From: Jeotgalibacillus salarius
GTDB taxonomy: Bacteria; Bacillota; Bacilli; Bacillales; Jeotgalibacillaceae
Length of the DNA: 64,000 nt
Direction of reading: 5' to 3'
Assembly (NCBI RefSeq): GCF_004405125.1
Contig: NZ_SORX01000003.1
Coordinates: 246,128 to 310,127, forward strand
Shown: positions 1-7,657 of the stretch, piece after piece
Layout: each line of letters starts with the position of its first letter
How positions within the stretch are numbered: the stretch's first letter is position 1
Notes under the pieces: generated by a model
What the model was told of the DNA's origin: nothing
Databases searched by the model: none
The model's input: the letters and a program-made list of their open reading frames with translations, nothing else
Position numbers and translations under genes: made by a program

Positions 1-659
1 CCAACTTCTTTAATTTCAAGCCCCTGCGCCTGTGCTTCAAACCCAACTACATCGGCTGTAATAACGGCATCAAGTCGCCCTTCAATCGTTAAATCATTCA
101 GTGCCACAACATCACTGTTATAGTATTGAATGTCGTCTGTGTATTCCTGTGCAGCTTCGTCATAGGTACTCTGTGCAACTACACCGATTGTTTTTCCTTC
201 AAGGTCTTCCGGCGACGTGATGTCACTATTATTCTCGTTTACAAAGATCATCCCGCCTGAGTAATAGTATGGATCTGAGAAGTTAACCTGTTCTGCACGC
301 TCATTCGTAATTGCCATACTTCCAATAATCGCATCGAAACGGTTACCGGTCAGCCCCTGCAGAATCGTTTCCCATGGTGTTGTAATCGGGTTCGGCTCAA
401 GTCCCATTTTTTCAGCAAGCGCGTAACCGATCTCAACGTCAAACCCTTTCAGTTCTCCGCCTTCTTCGTAGTTAAATGGCTTGTATAGTCCACTTGATGC
501 CCAAGTTAACTTACCTTCTTCAAGCAGATTGAATTCGCTTCCTGCTTCTGATGAGCCACCTTCGCTATTTCCTGTATCTTCGGCAGAATCATCGCTTCCG
601 CATGCTGCCAGCACCATTGCCGCTGATAATGATAACCCAAACAATACCTTCTTTTTCAT
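1..659 (-). CDS. Polar amino acid ABC transporter substrate-binding lipoprotein (partial, C-terminus outside window)
   Basis: Extracellular solute-binding protein of the family 3 type that captures a polar amino acid (cystine or glutamine-like) for an ABC importer. I read this frame directly from the minus strand because it runs off the left edge. It begins MKKKVLFGLSLSAAM and has a lipobox ending VLAAC, so Cys20 should be lipidated and anchored outside the membrane. A Ser/Gly/Glu-rich linker follows, then the typical segments WASSGLYKPFNYEE, GFDVEIGYALAEKMG, FDAIIGSMAITNERAEQVNFS and LEGKTIGVVAQST. GGGGAG lies about 8 nt before the ATG. The substrate cannot be told from the sequence; the permease and ATPase genes should lie to the left. 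Confidence 0.9.
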   Translation of the reverse strand, partial: MKKKVLFGLSLSAAMVLAACGSDDSAEDTGNSEGGSSEAGSEFNLLEEGKLTWASSGLYKPFNYEEGGELKGFDVEIGYALAEKMGLEPNPITTPWETILQGLTGNRFDAIIGSMAITNERAEQVNFSDPYYYSGGMIFVNENNSDITSPEDLEGKTIGVVAQSTYDEAAQEYTDDIQYYNSDVVALNDLTIEGRLDAVITADVVGFEAQAQGLEIKEV

Positions 660-706
660 GAGTAATGCTCCCCTTTTTTGTGTTTTATTTTTAAAGGTAA
701 AAACCT

Positions 707-1558
707 TTAGTCACGGTAAAAAATTTCTTTTTCCTCGTACATTTTTTCAACACGCTCTAAGTTCGCACTGACTTTTTCATGTTCTTTTACTGAGACAAAT
801 CTCATTATGGAGGTCAACAAAGCTACTACTGCAGTAAACGAATCAATCTTCAAATTAGAATTCATCGCCGCTTCAAGTAAAATATCTGAGTGTTCCGCAA
901 CCGGAGAATCCATTGAATCCGTAATCGAAATAATGGCTGCTCCCTGAGATTTAGCAGTTTTAACCGTTTCAAGAATATTTTTCGTGTAACGCGGAAACGC
1001 AAGAACAATCACGACATCAGACTCATCCATTTTCGACAGCTGCTGGTAGTACTGGACGTCTCCCTGCATCAGCATTTCAGTATTGTCGAGGACCATACTC
1101 ATCCACTGTGTAAATAAGTGTCCAAGGCCAAAACTGAATAAATTACTTGTTACGTAAACCTTCCTGGCATGGCTGATTTCATCAACTACACGGAGCAGAT
1201 CTTCCTCCTTCAGTGAATGCTTAAGCTTTTCGATATTCGCAATATCAGCATCAAGCAGACTATGCAAAAATGCCTGCCCTTCACTCCGGGTCTCCTGCCG
1301 ATCAGCCTGATCAGCATGAAAACGCTGTTCTGCAAGCTTTCGCTGTATCAGATGCTGCGCCTCCGGATAGCCTTTGTAACCAATTTTCTGCGTCAATCGA
1401 ATCACAGTCGATTCACTCACATTGACCATCTTCCCGACCTCTAATGCAGATGAAAAAGCAATGACACTCGGATTATCGAAAAATAACCGTGCAACCTTTT
1501 TCTGACCTGCACTAAGTGCCGAATATGAATTTTCTAATTTTTGCAGTATATCCTGCAT
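707..1558 (-). CDS. RpiR/MurR-family transcriptional regulator with SIS domain
   Basis: A 283-residue regulator with an N-terminal RpiR-type helix-turn-helix (about residues 1-77; recognition part VSESTVIRLTQKIGYKGYPE) and a C-terminal SIS sugar-phosphate-binding domain (about 125-250; VYVTSNLFSFGLG, VVIVLAFPRYTKNI, ISITDSMDSPVAEHSD). This family usually senses phosphosugars or related metabolites and controls nearby catabolic or transport genes. It lies 47 nt upstream of, and in the same orientation as, the binding-lipoprotein gene, so it may control that transporter. The coding length is normal for the family. A 21-bp-period repeat array occupies the region upstream of its start. Confidence 0.88.
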   Translation of the reverse strand: MQDILQKLENSYSALSAGQKKVARLFFDNPSVIAFSSALEVGKMVNVSESTVIRLTQKIGYKGYPEAQHLIQRKLAEQRFHADQADRQETRSEGQAFLHSLLDADIANIEKLKHSLKEEDLLRVVDEISHARKVYVTSNLFSFGLGHLFTQWMSMVLDNTEMLMQGDVQYYQQLSKMDESDVVIVLAFPRYTKNILETVKTAKSQGAAIISITDSMDSPVAEHSDILLEAAMNSNLKIDSFTAVVALLTSIMRFVSVKEHEKVSANLERVEKMYEEKEIFYRD

Positions 1559-1684
1559 TTCATAGCCTCCAACAAATGATTTGCAACAGTAACCTAGTTA
1601 TATTGTAACTTTATGCAGGAAATCCTGCAAGTGCGTTTGGTGAATTTTCTGAATTCATGGTGTTTCATGCCTAGTATAGCGCTG

Positions 1685-1810
1685 GTTCGTGGAATTTCCT
1701 GTGATCTTCGTGGAAAAATATGCTTGGTTCAGAGAATAACACTTAGTGTTCAGAGAAAAAATGATCTCGTTCGGAGAAATTTGTCGTTAGTTCGCTGAAT
1801 AATAACCTTT
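1685..1810 (+). repeat. 21-bp-period array A (core GTTC-nn-AGAA)
   Basis: Six units begin at 1685, 1706, 1727, 1748, 1769 and 1790, exactly 21 bp apart. Each starts with GTTC (CTTC in the second) followed by a GTGGAA, AGAGAA, GGAGAA or GCTGAA-type core; the remaining 9-11 bases of each unit are unrelated. Further degenerate copies may occur at 1635 and 1662. The same core recurs at 44418-44543 and, on the other strand, at 55401-55513. It is not a CRISPR: the repeat is far too short. Confidence 0.8.
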
Positions 1811-1846
1811 GACCTATTCTCGTCTGCCAGATCTCCAAGCCACTAA

Positions 1847-1884
1847 TAAAAAAACCCCGCCTGCATTACACAGACGGGGTTCGT
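1847..1884 (-). terminator. Rho-independent terminator of the SDR gene
   Basis: On the minus strand AACCCCGTCTG pairs with CAGGCGGGGTT across a short loop and is followed by seven T residues. It lies just downstream of the SDR stop codon at 1898. Confidence 0.88.
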
Positions 1885-1897
1885 CATTCATCAATCC

Positions 1898-2731
1898 TTA
1901 TAGTCCTACCCGTTCCTCACTCCAGCCCCACAGCTCTTCTGCCAGCCATTCATTATCAGCTTCTTCTGACACGGCGAATTCCTTCATTTTATAAAAGTAT
2001 TTACCCGTGACTCCCTCAACTTCAGGACTTGTGGCAAGATAAACTGTAGTAGCAGCTCCTTCTTCAGGTGACTGGAAAAACGGCTTCAGCACCTTATGCA
2101 CACCTTTACCAAATTCCGTTTTACGGTCTACACCGATGTTTGTGGAAACTGCACCCGGGTGAACAGCATTTGACGTAACATTCGTATCCTCAAGACGTTT
2201 AGCTAACGCTTTTGTAAACAGAATGTTTGCGAGCTTTGAACGGCCATATGCCCTGGCAACGTTATATCCCTTTTCAAAGTAAGGGTCATCAAAGTCAATT
2301 TTGCCCCATTTATGTGCACCAGAGCTGACGGTCACAACTCTTCCCTGCTCAGCAGCTTTCAGCTCGTCAAGAAGCAGATTGGTCAGCAGAAAATGTCCAA
2401 GGTGATTCACACCCAAATGAGATTCGAACCGATCATCTGTCAGACGGCGTTTCAATGAAACCACACCTGCATTATTAATCAGTACATCCAGTTTGGAAAA
2501 TTTCTTTTTGAACTCCTCTGCAAAGTTTCTGATGCTTTCAATAGAACCCAGGTCACACTGCATTAACGTTAACTCTTCTGAACGCGTCTGTTCTTTTGCC
2601 GAGATCCATGCGACTTTCCCGCGACGCGTATTTCTGCACACCATGACTACGTGATATCCCTGTTTCACCAGTTCAATTGTCGTCGTGAGCCCCATACCGG
2701 AATTTGCACCTGTTACCAATGCTGTTTTCAT
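1898..2731 (-). CDS. Short-chain dehydrogenase/reductase, retinol-dehydrogenase-like
   Basis: A 277-residue classical SDR that would reduce or oxidise a carbonyl/alcohol pair with NAD(P)H in the cytoplasm. It shows the Rossmann glycine motif TGANSGMG (residues 7-14), NNAG (86-89), the catalytic Ser in VTVSSGAHKWG and the YxxxK pair as YGRSK (162-166). HPGAVSTNIG is typical of the retinol dehydrogenase/WW-oxidoreductase-like subgroup. The substrate is unknown. It is transcribed alone, with its own terminator, between two 21-bp-period arrays. Confidence 0.88.
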   Translation of the reverse strand: MKTALVTGANSGMGLTTTIELVKQGYHVVMVCRNTRRGKVAWISAKEQTRSEELTLMQCDLGSIESIRNFAEEFKKKFSKLDVLINNAGVVSLKRRLTDDRFESHLGVNHLGHFLLTNLLLDELKAAEQGRVVTVSSGAHKWGKIDFDDPYFEKGYNVARAYGRSKLANILFTKALAKRLEDTNVTSNAVHPGAVSTNIGVDRKTEFGKGVHKVLKPFFQSPEEGAATTVYLATSPEVEGVTGKYFYKMKEFAVSEEADNEWLAEELWGWSEERVGL

Positions 2732-2827
2732 ATGTACTCGCTCCTTTAGCTTTGAAAGATTTTAATTAGTATAACAGAGTTGGGGTGTGGATTCTTTTAT
2801 GGAGAGCAGCCGGGCCTTTTGATACGA

Positions 2828-2953
2828 AGCTCACAAACATAGCTGATGAGCTTGCAAATTGCGCCTGCCAACTCACAAAAAAAGGTGCTGAACTCACAAA
2901 ATCACCGCCTCAGCTCACAAGTTTTGTCACCTGCTCCACTACACAACCAAAAA
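2828..2953 (-). repeat. 21-bp-period array B (core TTTGTGAGTT on the minus strand)
   Basis: Units start at 2828, 2849, 2870, 2891 and 2912, exactly 21 bp apart, each beginning AGCTCACAA, AGCTTGCAA or AACTCACAA on the plus strand. A sixth, decayed unit (GCTCCACTACACAA) follows at 2933. The bases between cores are unrelated. The reverse-complement core, TTTGTGAGTT, is the core of array D at 46152. Confidence 0.8.
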
Positions 2954-2983
2954 AGCTCTCCTGCACAAAACAGAAGAGCTTTT
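2949..2983 (-). terminator. Probable terminator of the MarR gene
   Basis: AAAAGCTCTT and AGAGCTTTT form a hairpin with a roughly 14-nt loop and a T-run on the minus strand. It lies about 90 nt downstream of the MarR stop codon. Confidence 0.6.
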
Positions 2984-3071
2984 CACTACTTATATTCTTT
3001 CACAAATACCATTTAGACTTATCCGCACGCTGGAATAAACTTGTTCTTACAAGTATTTGACGCAAAAAAGA

Positions 3072-3512
3072 TTATTCTAAATTTGATCTGATTTTATCAA
3101 GCGCCTTCAATGTCAGCGCCAGTTCTTCTTCTGATAGTCCTTCGGATGCCTGGTCAATGGTTTTTTGTGCAAGTAATTCAAGCTCTTTTCTCACACGCTT
3201 TGCTTCATCTGTAAGCGAGATTTTATTTACCCGTCGGTCTAAATGATAGACTTCCCTTTTGACATAATCACGCTTAATAAGGTTATCAATCAGTCTCGAC
3301 ACGCTCGCCTGATCTCTTTCATTTTGTGTAGCCAGATCGTTTTGCGTCTGACCATCACGCTCATATAGTCGACTTAAAATCTGCCACTGTTCATATGTCA
3401 GATTGAACCCATTTTCTTTGAAGTTGCGATTCAAACGGCTGTTCATCAGCCTTGAAGCATGAAACAACTTATAGCCCGGGGAATCGTTCAGGAAATATTG
3501 GTTGTCATTCAT
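3072..3512 (-). CDS. MarR-family transcriptional regulator
   Basis: A 146-residue winged-helix regulator. The wing-helix core spans roughly residues 40-105 (LTYEQWQILSRLYERDGQTQ, then ASVSRLIDNLIKRDYVKRE and the wing YHLDRRVNKISLT), followed by a C-terminal dimerisation helix. MarR proteins bind palindromes as dimers and are often released by phenolic or oxidising ligands. I chose the ATG at 3512 because AAAGGA lies at normal spacing; an ATG nine bases upstream is too close to it. No obvious target lies beside it, and it is transcribed alone. Confidence 0.88.
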   Translation of the reverse strand: MNDNQYFLNDSPGYKLFHASRLMNSRLNRNFKENGFNLTYEQWQILSRLYERDGQTQNDLATQNERDQASVSRLIDNLIKRDYVKREVYHLDRRVNKISLTDEAKRVRKELELLAQKTIDQASEGLSEEELALTLKALDKIRSNLE

Positions 3513-3635
3513 ATGATCCATCCTTTTGTTTTCACATAACTGATAGTAATGGAAAAATCGATTTCAATGCAAGCTTATTTTAAAAACCCAGCACATATTG
3601 AGTGATCGAACTGCCGAGTATGCTCTTATAAAACA

Positions 3636-3749
3636 GTCATTTTAAGTAATAAGACCATCGACGGACGGAACACTCCCGTCATTCCGGGTGTATCCTGCAG
3701 TCAACTGTGCTCATATGACCGTCACTAAGCACTTTACAAACGTGAACCA
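3636..3749 (+). repeat. Probable decayed 21-bp-period array H (core GTCA-n-T)
   Basis: GTCATTTT (3636), GTCATTCC (3678), GTCAACTG (3700), GTCACTAA (3721) and GTGAACCA (3742) recur at 42, 22, 21 and 21 bp; a weak ATCGACG fills position 3657. The region lies between two minus-strand genes. It is less regular than arrays A-G and could be chance. Confidence 0.4.
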
Positions 3750-3770
3750 CACCAGCTGGATGCGGCTACC

Positions 3771-3803
3771 TAAAAAAATCCGCAGCCAGTATAAGCTGCG
3801 GAT
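3771..3803 (-). terminator. Terminator of the PAP2-like gene
   Basis: ATCCGCAGC pairs with GCTGCGGAT around an 8-nt loop, followed on the minus strand by seven T residues, immediately after the stop codon at 3808. Confidence 0.88.
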
Positions 3804-3807
3804 ATCT

Positions 3808-4320
3808 TTATTCACCTTTAAAGTCTTTAGCAATCATAGGTTGCGGCTGATCTGTTTCATACTTTCGATCCTCAAGTTTTGCTGAGGCAATACCGTAAAG
3901 AATGCCGAAAATTCCTCCTGCCAGTACTTCTAACGGCTGGTGACCCAATAATTCCTTTAATTCTTTATCGCGCTTTTCAAACTGAAGGCTTGGATAATCA
4001 TCTGAAATAATTTCGAAATGATCTTCAAGGTCATTTACAAGGCGTGCAATCTCACCAGTATGTCTGCGGACGCCCTGGGCATCATACATTACAATGGTTC
4101 CGAATACGATTGCTAAGGCTGTTTCAATATGCCTTGTCCCACGGTTTGCAGCCACGTACGCTGCCAGTGAGGCTACGCCGGCTGAGTGAGAACTTGGCAT
4201 CCCGCCTGTCTGCACAAGCGGTTTCAGCTCCCATTTACCAGTCAATTTTTTGTGCGTTACAATTTTTAATGCCTGGGCAACCCCAATGGCAGATAATGAA
4301 GTCCAAACTCCTCTGTTCAC
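3808..4320 (-). CDS. Divergent PAP2-family membrane protein (DUF212/YuiD-like)
   Basis: A 170-residue integral membrane protein related to phosphatidic-acid phosphatase/acid phosphatase proteins. GGMPSSHSAG (about residues 39-48) is the PAP2 signature, and RRHTGE (about 103-108) carries another family histidine. The C-terminal segment VLAGGIFGILYGI is hydrophobic. I set the start at the GTG at 4320 because AGGAGGAGA sits seven bases upstream and homologues begin with a similar NRGVWTSL segment; the longer ATG-initiated frame lacks a ribosome site. The substrate of this subfamily is unknown. Confidence 0.87.
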   Translation of the reverse strand: MNRGVWTSLSAIGVAQALKIVTHKKLTGKWELKPLVQTGGMPSSHSAGVASLAAYVAANRGTRHIETALAIVFGTIVMYDAQGVRRHTGEIARLVNDLEDHFEIISDDYPSLQFEKRDKELKELLGHQPLEVLAGGIFGILYGIASAKLEDRKYETDQPQPMIAKDFKGE

Positions 4321-4407
4321 TAAAAATCTCCTCCTGTCAGATATGTATAATCTGTTAGTAACCATACCCTTCCTGAGGAGAATTATTCTTTAACTGTTGA
4401 GGGAATT

Positions 4408-5430
4408 TCAGGCTTCCTGACTTAATTCTTTATAAATACTCTCGTAATTCAGGTCTACAATTGGCTCTCCATTTAATAAACGCTCACGTAAGCTCTCAAC
4501 AAGGGCACGCTCCCGTTCACTCGCGTTTTCAAGATCCACCTGTTTATGAAATACGCCGTAGAGTGTATAATCTCTCATTTTCAAAAACAGCGGAACCTTC
4601 TGCAGCCATTCCTGATCAAGATCACTTTTGCGAAGATAGCCCTTTAGGAAAGATTTCAGGAATACTCTACCCTGTGCGGAACGCTCTTCAAGCGAAAGCT
4701 CTCTATTTTTCCATAAAGACATATAATAAAGCGGGATTGCAATGTCACTAACATAATGAAAGTACATTGAGTCATCAAAGTCGAAAAGGTGAATCTCACC
4801 CTCATGAGCAAAAAAATTGCCCATATGGATATCAGAATGTATCAGCCCATATATGCGTTGATCATCCGGTAATTGACGGATGCGGCCAACAAGTTCACGG
4901 TTCCCCTGTATAATCAGTTCATCTTCTGCAGATAAGTATTGATCAAGCTCAATCAAATCATCTTCATACCAGTGAGGACGATCAATTTGGGCAGTATCAA
5001 AACCTCTTGCTGCAGTATGTAACTCTCCCGTTATCTCTCCCCATTTTTCAAAAAGCGGAACATCGAATACCGGATCATTCAATTTCACGGGTGAACCGGG
5101 CGCTTTGTTAAAAAGACAGGCATAAAAGAACGTATCCTCAGCTTGAATCACTTCCACGAGTTCACCTTGCTCAGACTTGTTCACGAGTGATACATTGATC
5201 CCTCTTTTATGCAGATCATTAATCCATAACAGTTCACTTTCCACTTCAGTTTTCGTGCGGTGTGACGAATGAGTGAGTCTGAGTACATAAGGGACCCCAT
5301 TTTTAGACACTTCATAAACATAATTCTCAAAACCATTCAGATTTTTAGCTTCAGTGGCGTCTGCACCAAATCTTGATGCAGCCACTGTAAGCAGTTTGTG
5401 CGAAAATAATCGTTCGACTGACTGTTGCAT
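4408..5430 (-). CDS. Aminoglycoside phosphotransferase-fold small-molecule kinase
   Basis: A 340-residue APH-fold kinase. The N-lobe has YVLRLTHSSHRTKTEVESEL, with an ATP-binding basic residue; the catalytic loop is HSDIHMGNF (about 198-206) and the metal-binding DFDD lies at about 217-220. The family phosphorylates diverse hydroxyl substrates (choline, homoserine, methylthioribose, aminoglycosides) and includes spore-coat members; nothing here fixes the substrate. The start is the ATG at 5430, directly downstream of GGAGGT; the ATG twelve bases upstream overlaps that site. It is transcribed alone. Confidence 0.85.
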   Translation of the reverse strand: MQQSVERLFSHKLLTVAASRFGADATEAKNLNGFENYVYEVSKNGVPYVLRLTHSSHRTKTEVESELLWINDLHKRGINVSLVNKSEQGELVEVIQAEDTFFYACLFNKAPGSPVKLNDPVFDVPLFEKWGEITGELHTAARGFDTAQIDRPHWYEDDLIELDQYLSAEDELIIQGNRELVGRIRQLPDDQRIYGLIHSDIHMGNFFAHEGEIHLFDFDDSMYFHYVSDIAIPLYYMSLWKNRELSLEERSAQGRVFLKSFLKGYLRKSDLDQEWLQKVPLFLKMRDYTLYGVFHKQVDLENASERERALVESLRERLLNGEPIVDLNYESIYKELSQEA

Positions 5431-5686
5431 AATTACCTCCATTTTTACTTAAAATATAACAGATAATTCTCTTCTATTGTTCCCCTTTAAGAGAATAAGC
5501 GATGTCATTATATTCTTTGCTCGACAGTGTTACTAGTACTCAAACAGAAATATAAGTTCTCAAACCATTGAAACAAGGACTGAATATCTTCTTTTAAAAA
5601 GTCATTCGCTAATACACTTTCTCACAACCCTGATTCGCATTCTAATTGTCAAAATGTTATAATAAATTTACTCAAGAGGAGGAAAC

Positions 5687-5881
5687 ATGATGATGGATCC
5701 TAAAGTGAAATATCTAATGCTCGTACTCCCGACGTTTATTATTAGTGTCATATTGCTTTACATATTACCTGAAAGCAGAAGTCTGCTTGCGATGTCACCA
5801 GTAATTGCAGCATGGATTATCTATTTTCTTTGGCAGTATGCTGAAAAGCAGTCTGATGATGATGAAGAAGGAATGGTTTAA
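5687..5881 (+). CDS. Small two-helix membrane protein
   Basis: A 64-residue protein with two predicted transmembrane helices (about residues 10-28 and 34-52) and an acidic tail QSDDDEEG. A perfect AAGAGGAGG site precedes a run of three ATG codons. I do not recognise the family. A second, even smaller gene follows after 19 nt with its own ribosome site, so the two form an operon ending in a strong terminator. Confidence 0.75.
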   Translation: MMMDPKVKYLMLVLPTFIISVILLYILPESRSLLAMSPVIAAWIIYFLWQYAEKQSDDDEEGMV

Positions 5882-5900
5882 TTTTATTGGAGGTTTTTAA

Positions 5901-5999
5901 ATGGCAGCTTTATTCACCATTATTGGTGATTTATTCGCAGCAATTGCGATGAATTTCTGGAACCGAAAATACAAAGAAGAAAATCCTGAATCGGAGTGA
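5901..5999 (+). CDS. 32-residue small protein
   Basis: A very short frame, MAALFTIIGDLFAAIAMNFW followed by NRKYKEENPESE, preceded by GGAGG at good spacing (5889-5893). The N-terminal two thirds is hydrophobic enough for one membrane helix and the C-terminus is charged. Its last codons and stop lie inside the terminator stem at 5980-6010. The ribosome site, its position downstream of another small membrane protein and the terminator support translation; the function is unknown. Confidence 0.6.
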   Translation: MAALFTIIGDLFAAIAMNFWNRKYKEENPESE

Positions 6000-6014
6000 T
6001 TCAGGATTTTCTTT
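5980..6014 (+). terminator. Bidirectional terminator at a convergent junction
   Basis: A perfect 13-bp stem, AAAATCCTGAATC with GATTCAGGATTTT, encloses a 5-nt loop. It ends the small-protein operon on the plus strand and overlaps the stop of the convergent gene at 6001. Confidence 0.88.
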
Positions 6015-6285
6015 CGTGTAATGTTAATTTTTTTACTCTGATACTTTTCACAAACAGGCTTGCTGTAATGAATAGGATAAGGCTCGCAGTCCAAAAACCG
6101 TAAGCATACCCCATGACGTTGCCCCAGGAGACCCGGTCATTTATTTCGAAAAACAAAAAATAAACACCTGTACCTGCACCGTCTCTATCATCAAGTGACT
6201 GACTCAAACTAAGGCCCTTTAATGCAAATAATCCGGACAAAATCGTCAGTCCAATCGCAATCATTCCTTTTTGAGCTGCTGTCAC
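6001..6285 (-). CDS. Small membrane protein of unknown function
   Basis: A 94-residue protein with two hydrophobic segments (about residues 6-27 and 58-80), a polar loop between them with SLDDRDGAGTG, and a basic tail. It starts six bases after the stop of the neighbouring 134-residue gene, so the two are cotranscribed. I do not recognise the family. Confidence 0.65.
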   Translation of the reverse strand: MTAAQKGMIAIGLTILSGLFALKGLSLSQSLDDRDGAGTGVYFLFFEINDRVSWGNVMGYAYGFWTASLILFITASLFVKSIRVKKLTLHERKS

Positions 6286-6291
6286 ACCTTC

Positions 6292-6696
6292 TCACTCCCA
6301 GCGTGATAAGATTTCTCCAATTGTCTTTTTTGCATTAGAATTCTTCAAAGTAAAAGTGCCGTCTTTCTCAGAGCTGGTAAATCTTGAATACTGCCCGCTT
6401 TCTTTCCACAGATAAATACTTTCGCGCCGATTATCCTCATATGTAAATGTAAGCTTTACATCGGCAACAACTGCCATCTCAGACTGACGCGACTGATAGT
6501 CTGAGCTATTCAGCACCTCTCTAAGCTCCTTTTGTTCTTCGTCATTTAACACCATAGACTCTTCTCCATATAACTGCTTTTCTTCATCCCAATACTGAAC
6601 AGTAGCTGCATAACTTTTTTCAAATTGGTTGGATGCAAAAATCATCCCTGCCAGACCAAAAAACAGAACGAGTGCGATGATGACCGGTTTTCTCAT
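6292..6696 (-). CDS. Membrane-anchored exported protein of unknown function
   Basis: A 134-residue protein with an N-terminal signal/anchor (RKPVIIALVLFFGLAGMIFA, residues 2-21) and an extracellular domain rich in charged residues and beta-type sequence (KLTFTYEDN, ESIYLWKESGQYSRF). There is no lipobox cysteine. It is the first gene of a two-gene operon with the membrane protein at 6001. No family recognised. Confidence 0.65.
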   Translation of the reverse strand: MRKPVIIALVLFFGLAGMIFASNQFEKSYAATVQYWDEEKQLYGEESMVLNDEEQKELREVLNSSDYQSRQSEMAVVADVKLTFTYEDNRRESIYLWKESGQYSRFTSSEKDGTFTLKNSNAKKTIGEILSRWE

Positions 6697-6821
6697 GATG
6701 TATAGTTCTCCTTGAAAATTTTTCTTATTTAATCAGACGACTGACTTTCATAAAAGTTACAGGACTTTTGGGTTATTTTAGTATAAAAAAAGGGAAAACA
6801 TCCGCTAAGGAGATGAGGCAG

Positions 6822-7481
6822 ATGCCAACCATTAAAGCATACATATTTGATGCATATGGGACGTTATTCGACGTTCATTCAGTGATGAAAGAGCTTAATT
6901 CTCTTTATCCCGATAAAGGGGAAGCCATCAGTCAGACGTGGCGCAAGAAACAAGTGGAGTATTTTATTTTAAGGCAGGTAATGGGGCGCTACAAACCGTT
7001 TGACCAGGTGACACGGGATTCACTGGTTTACGCTGTGAAAGAGAATGATCAGTCTATTGATGAAGATCAAATTGAGCACATGCTCGAGAGCTATCGTCAG
7101 TTAAAGCATTACGATGAAACAGAAGAAGTCTTAAAGCAATTACAGGGTAATGAATTGATCGTTTTTTCAAACGGCTCGGAAAATATGCTTCATCCTCTGA
7201 TCCAATTTTCAGGGCTGGAGCCATTATTTTCGGATGTCATCAGTGCAGATGAGATCAAACAATATAAGCCGGCACCGGCAGCTTATGCATATGCACTTGA
7301 GAAAGCCGGCGTTAAGCGTGAAGAAGTCTTATTCATGTCGTCAAACGGCTGGGATATATCCGGCGCAAAGAGTTTTGGATTTCATACGGCGTGGATTAAT
7401 AGAAACGGACTTCCTGTAGAGGAATTACAGTTAAAGCCTGATGCAGTTTATGAAGATTTGAAGGGTATACTAGAGTGGTAA
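6822..7481 (+). CDS. HAD-superfamily haloacid dehalogenase, type II
   Basis: A 219-residue enzyme resembling L-2-haloacid dehalogenase, which hydrolyses 2-haloalkanoates through an aspartyl ester. The nucleophile is Asp10 in FDAYGTLFD; SNGSENM carries the second motif, KQYKPAP the conserved Lys, and SSNGWDISGAKSFGF the acidic/Asn motif with WINRNG after it. This is the usual length. I set the start at the ATG at 6822: AAGGAG is nine bases upstream, while the in-frame ATG at 6813 abuts it. Other HAD substrates remain possible. A strong hairpin terminator follows. Confidence 0.87.
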   Translation: MPTIKAYIFDAYGTLFDVHSVMKELNSLYPDKGEAISQTWRKKQVEYFILRQVMGRYKPFDQVTRDSLVYAVKENDQSIDEDQIEHMLESYRQLKHYDETEEVLKQLQGNELIVFSNGSENMLHPLIQFSGLEPLFSDVISADEIKQYKPAPAAYAYALEKAGVKREEVLFMSSNGWDISGAKSFGFHTAWINRNGLPVEELQLKPDAVYEDLKGILEW

Positions 7482-7487
7482 AATGCG

Positions 7488-7520
7488 GTCGTCCGTTTTA
7501 TGGGCGATCGCATTTTCTAA
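7488..7520 (+). terminator. Bidirectional terminator of the dehalogenase gene
   Basis: AAAATGCGGTCGTCC pairs with GGGCGATCGCATTTT (with G-T pairs) around a short loop, right after the stop at 7481. It could also serve the convergent gene at 7658. Confidence 0.85.
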
Positions 7521-7657
7521 CTGATAAATAGCCGCAGCAATAATGAGTAACATGAACACATATCACTTCAATCCGATCCCGGAAGACTCTTTAATCGTTC
7601 TGCTGTTTCACCCGCTGCAGCCGTTCTCTTCTTTTGCTGATACTCCTTCTTTCACTC

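Larger units (their letters stand above)
1559..1897. other. Gene-free interval upstream of the RpiR gene
   Basis: This 339-nt gap holds the 21-bp-period repeat array at 1685-1810 and the terminator of the SDR gene near 1850. Nearer the RpiR gene, at 1612-1630, lies a copy of the ATGCAGGAAAT / TGCAGTATATCCTGCAT-like sequence seen around the RpiR start, which gives a partial inverted resemblance and may be an operator. No convincing gene is present; the open frame across the array owes its 7-residue periodicity to the 21-bp repeat. Confidence 0.5.
2732..3071. other. Gene-free interval between SDR and MarR genes
   Basis: This 340-nt gap holds array B (2828-2953) and the hairpin terminator at 2949-2983. 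The open frame at 2785-3060 has no ribosome binding site and its composition is dictated by the array, so I do not call it a gene. Confidence 0.6.

Noticed and set aside
1613-1798. 61-residue open frame with a 7-residue repeat (LVRR/LVQR)
   Set aside because: The periodicity is caused by the 21-bp DNA array. It has no ribosome site, and similar arrays elsewhere lie in other frames and contain stops.
1685-1810. CRISPR array interpretation of the 21-bp repeats
   Set aside because: The cores are only 8-12 nt and degenerate, spacers are about 10 nt, and no cas genes are present.
5539-5566. CTCAAAC at 5539 and 5559 as a further array
   Set aside because: Only two copies, 20 bp apart, with no continuation.
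7521-7657. Gene remnant between the dehalogenase and the isochorismatase-fold genes
   Set aside because: The minus strand can be read in part as charged codons, but no frame is sustained and no family is recognised.
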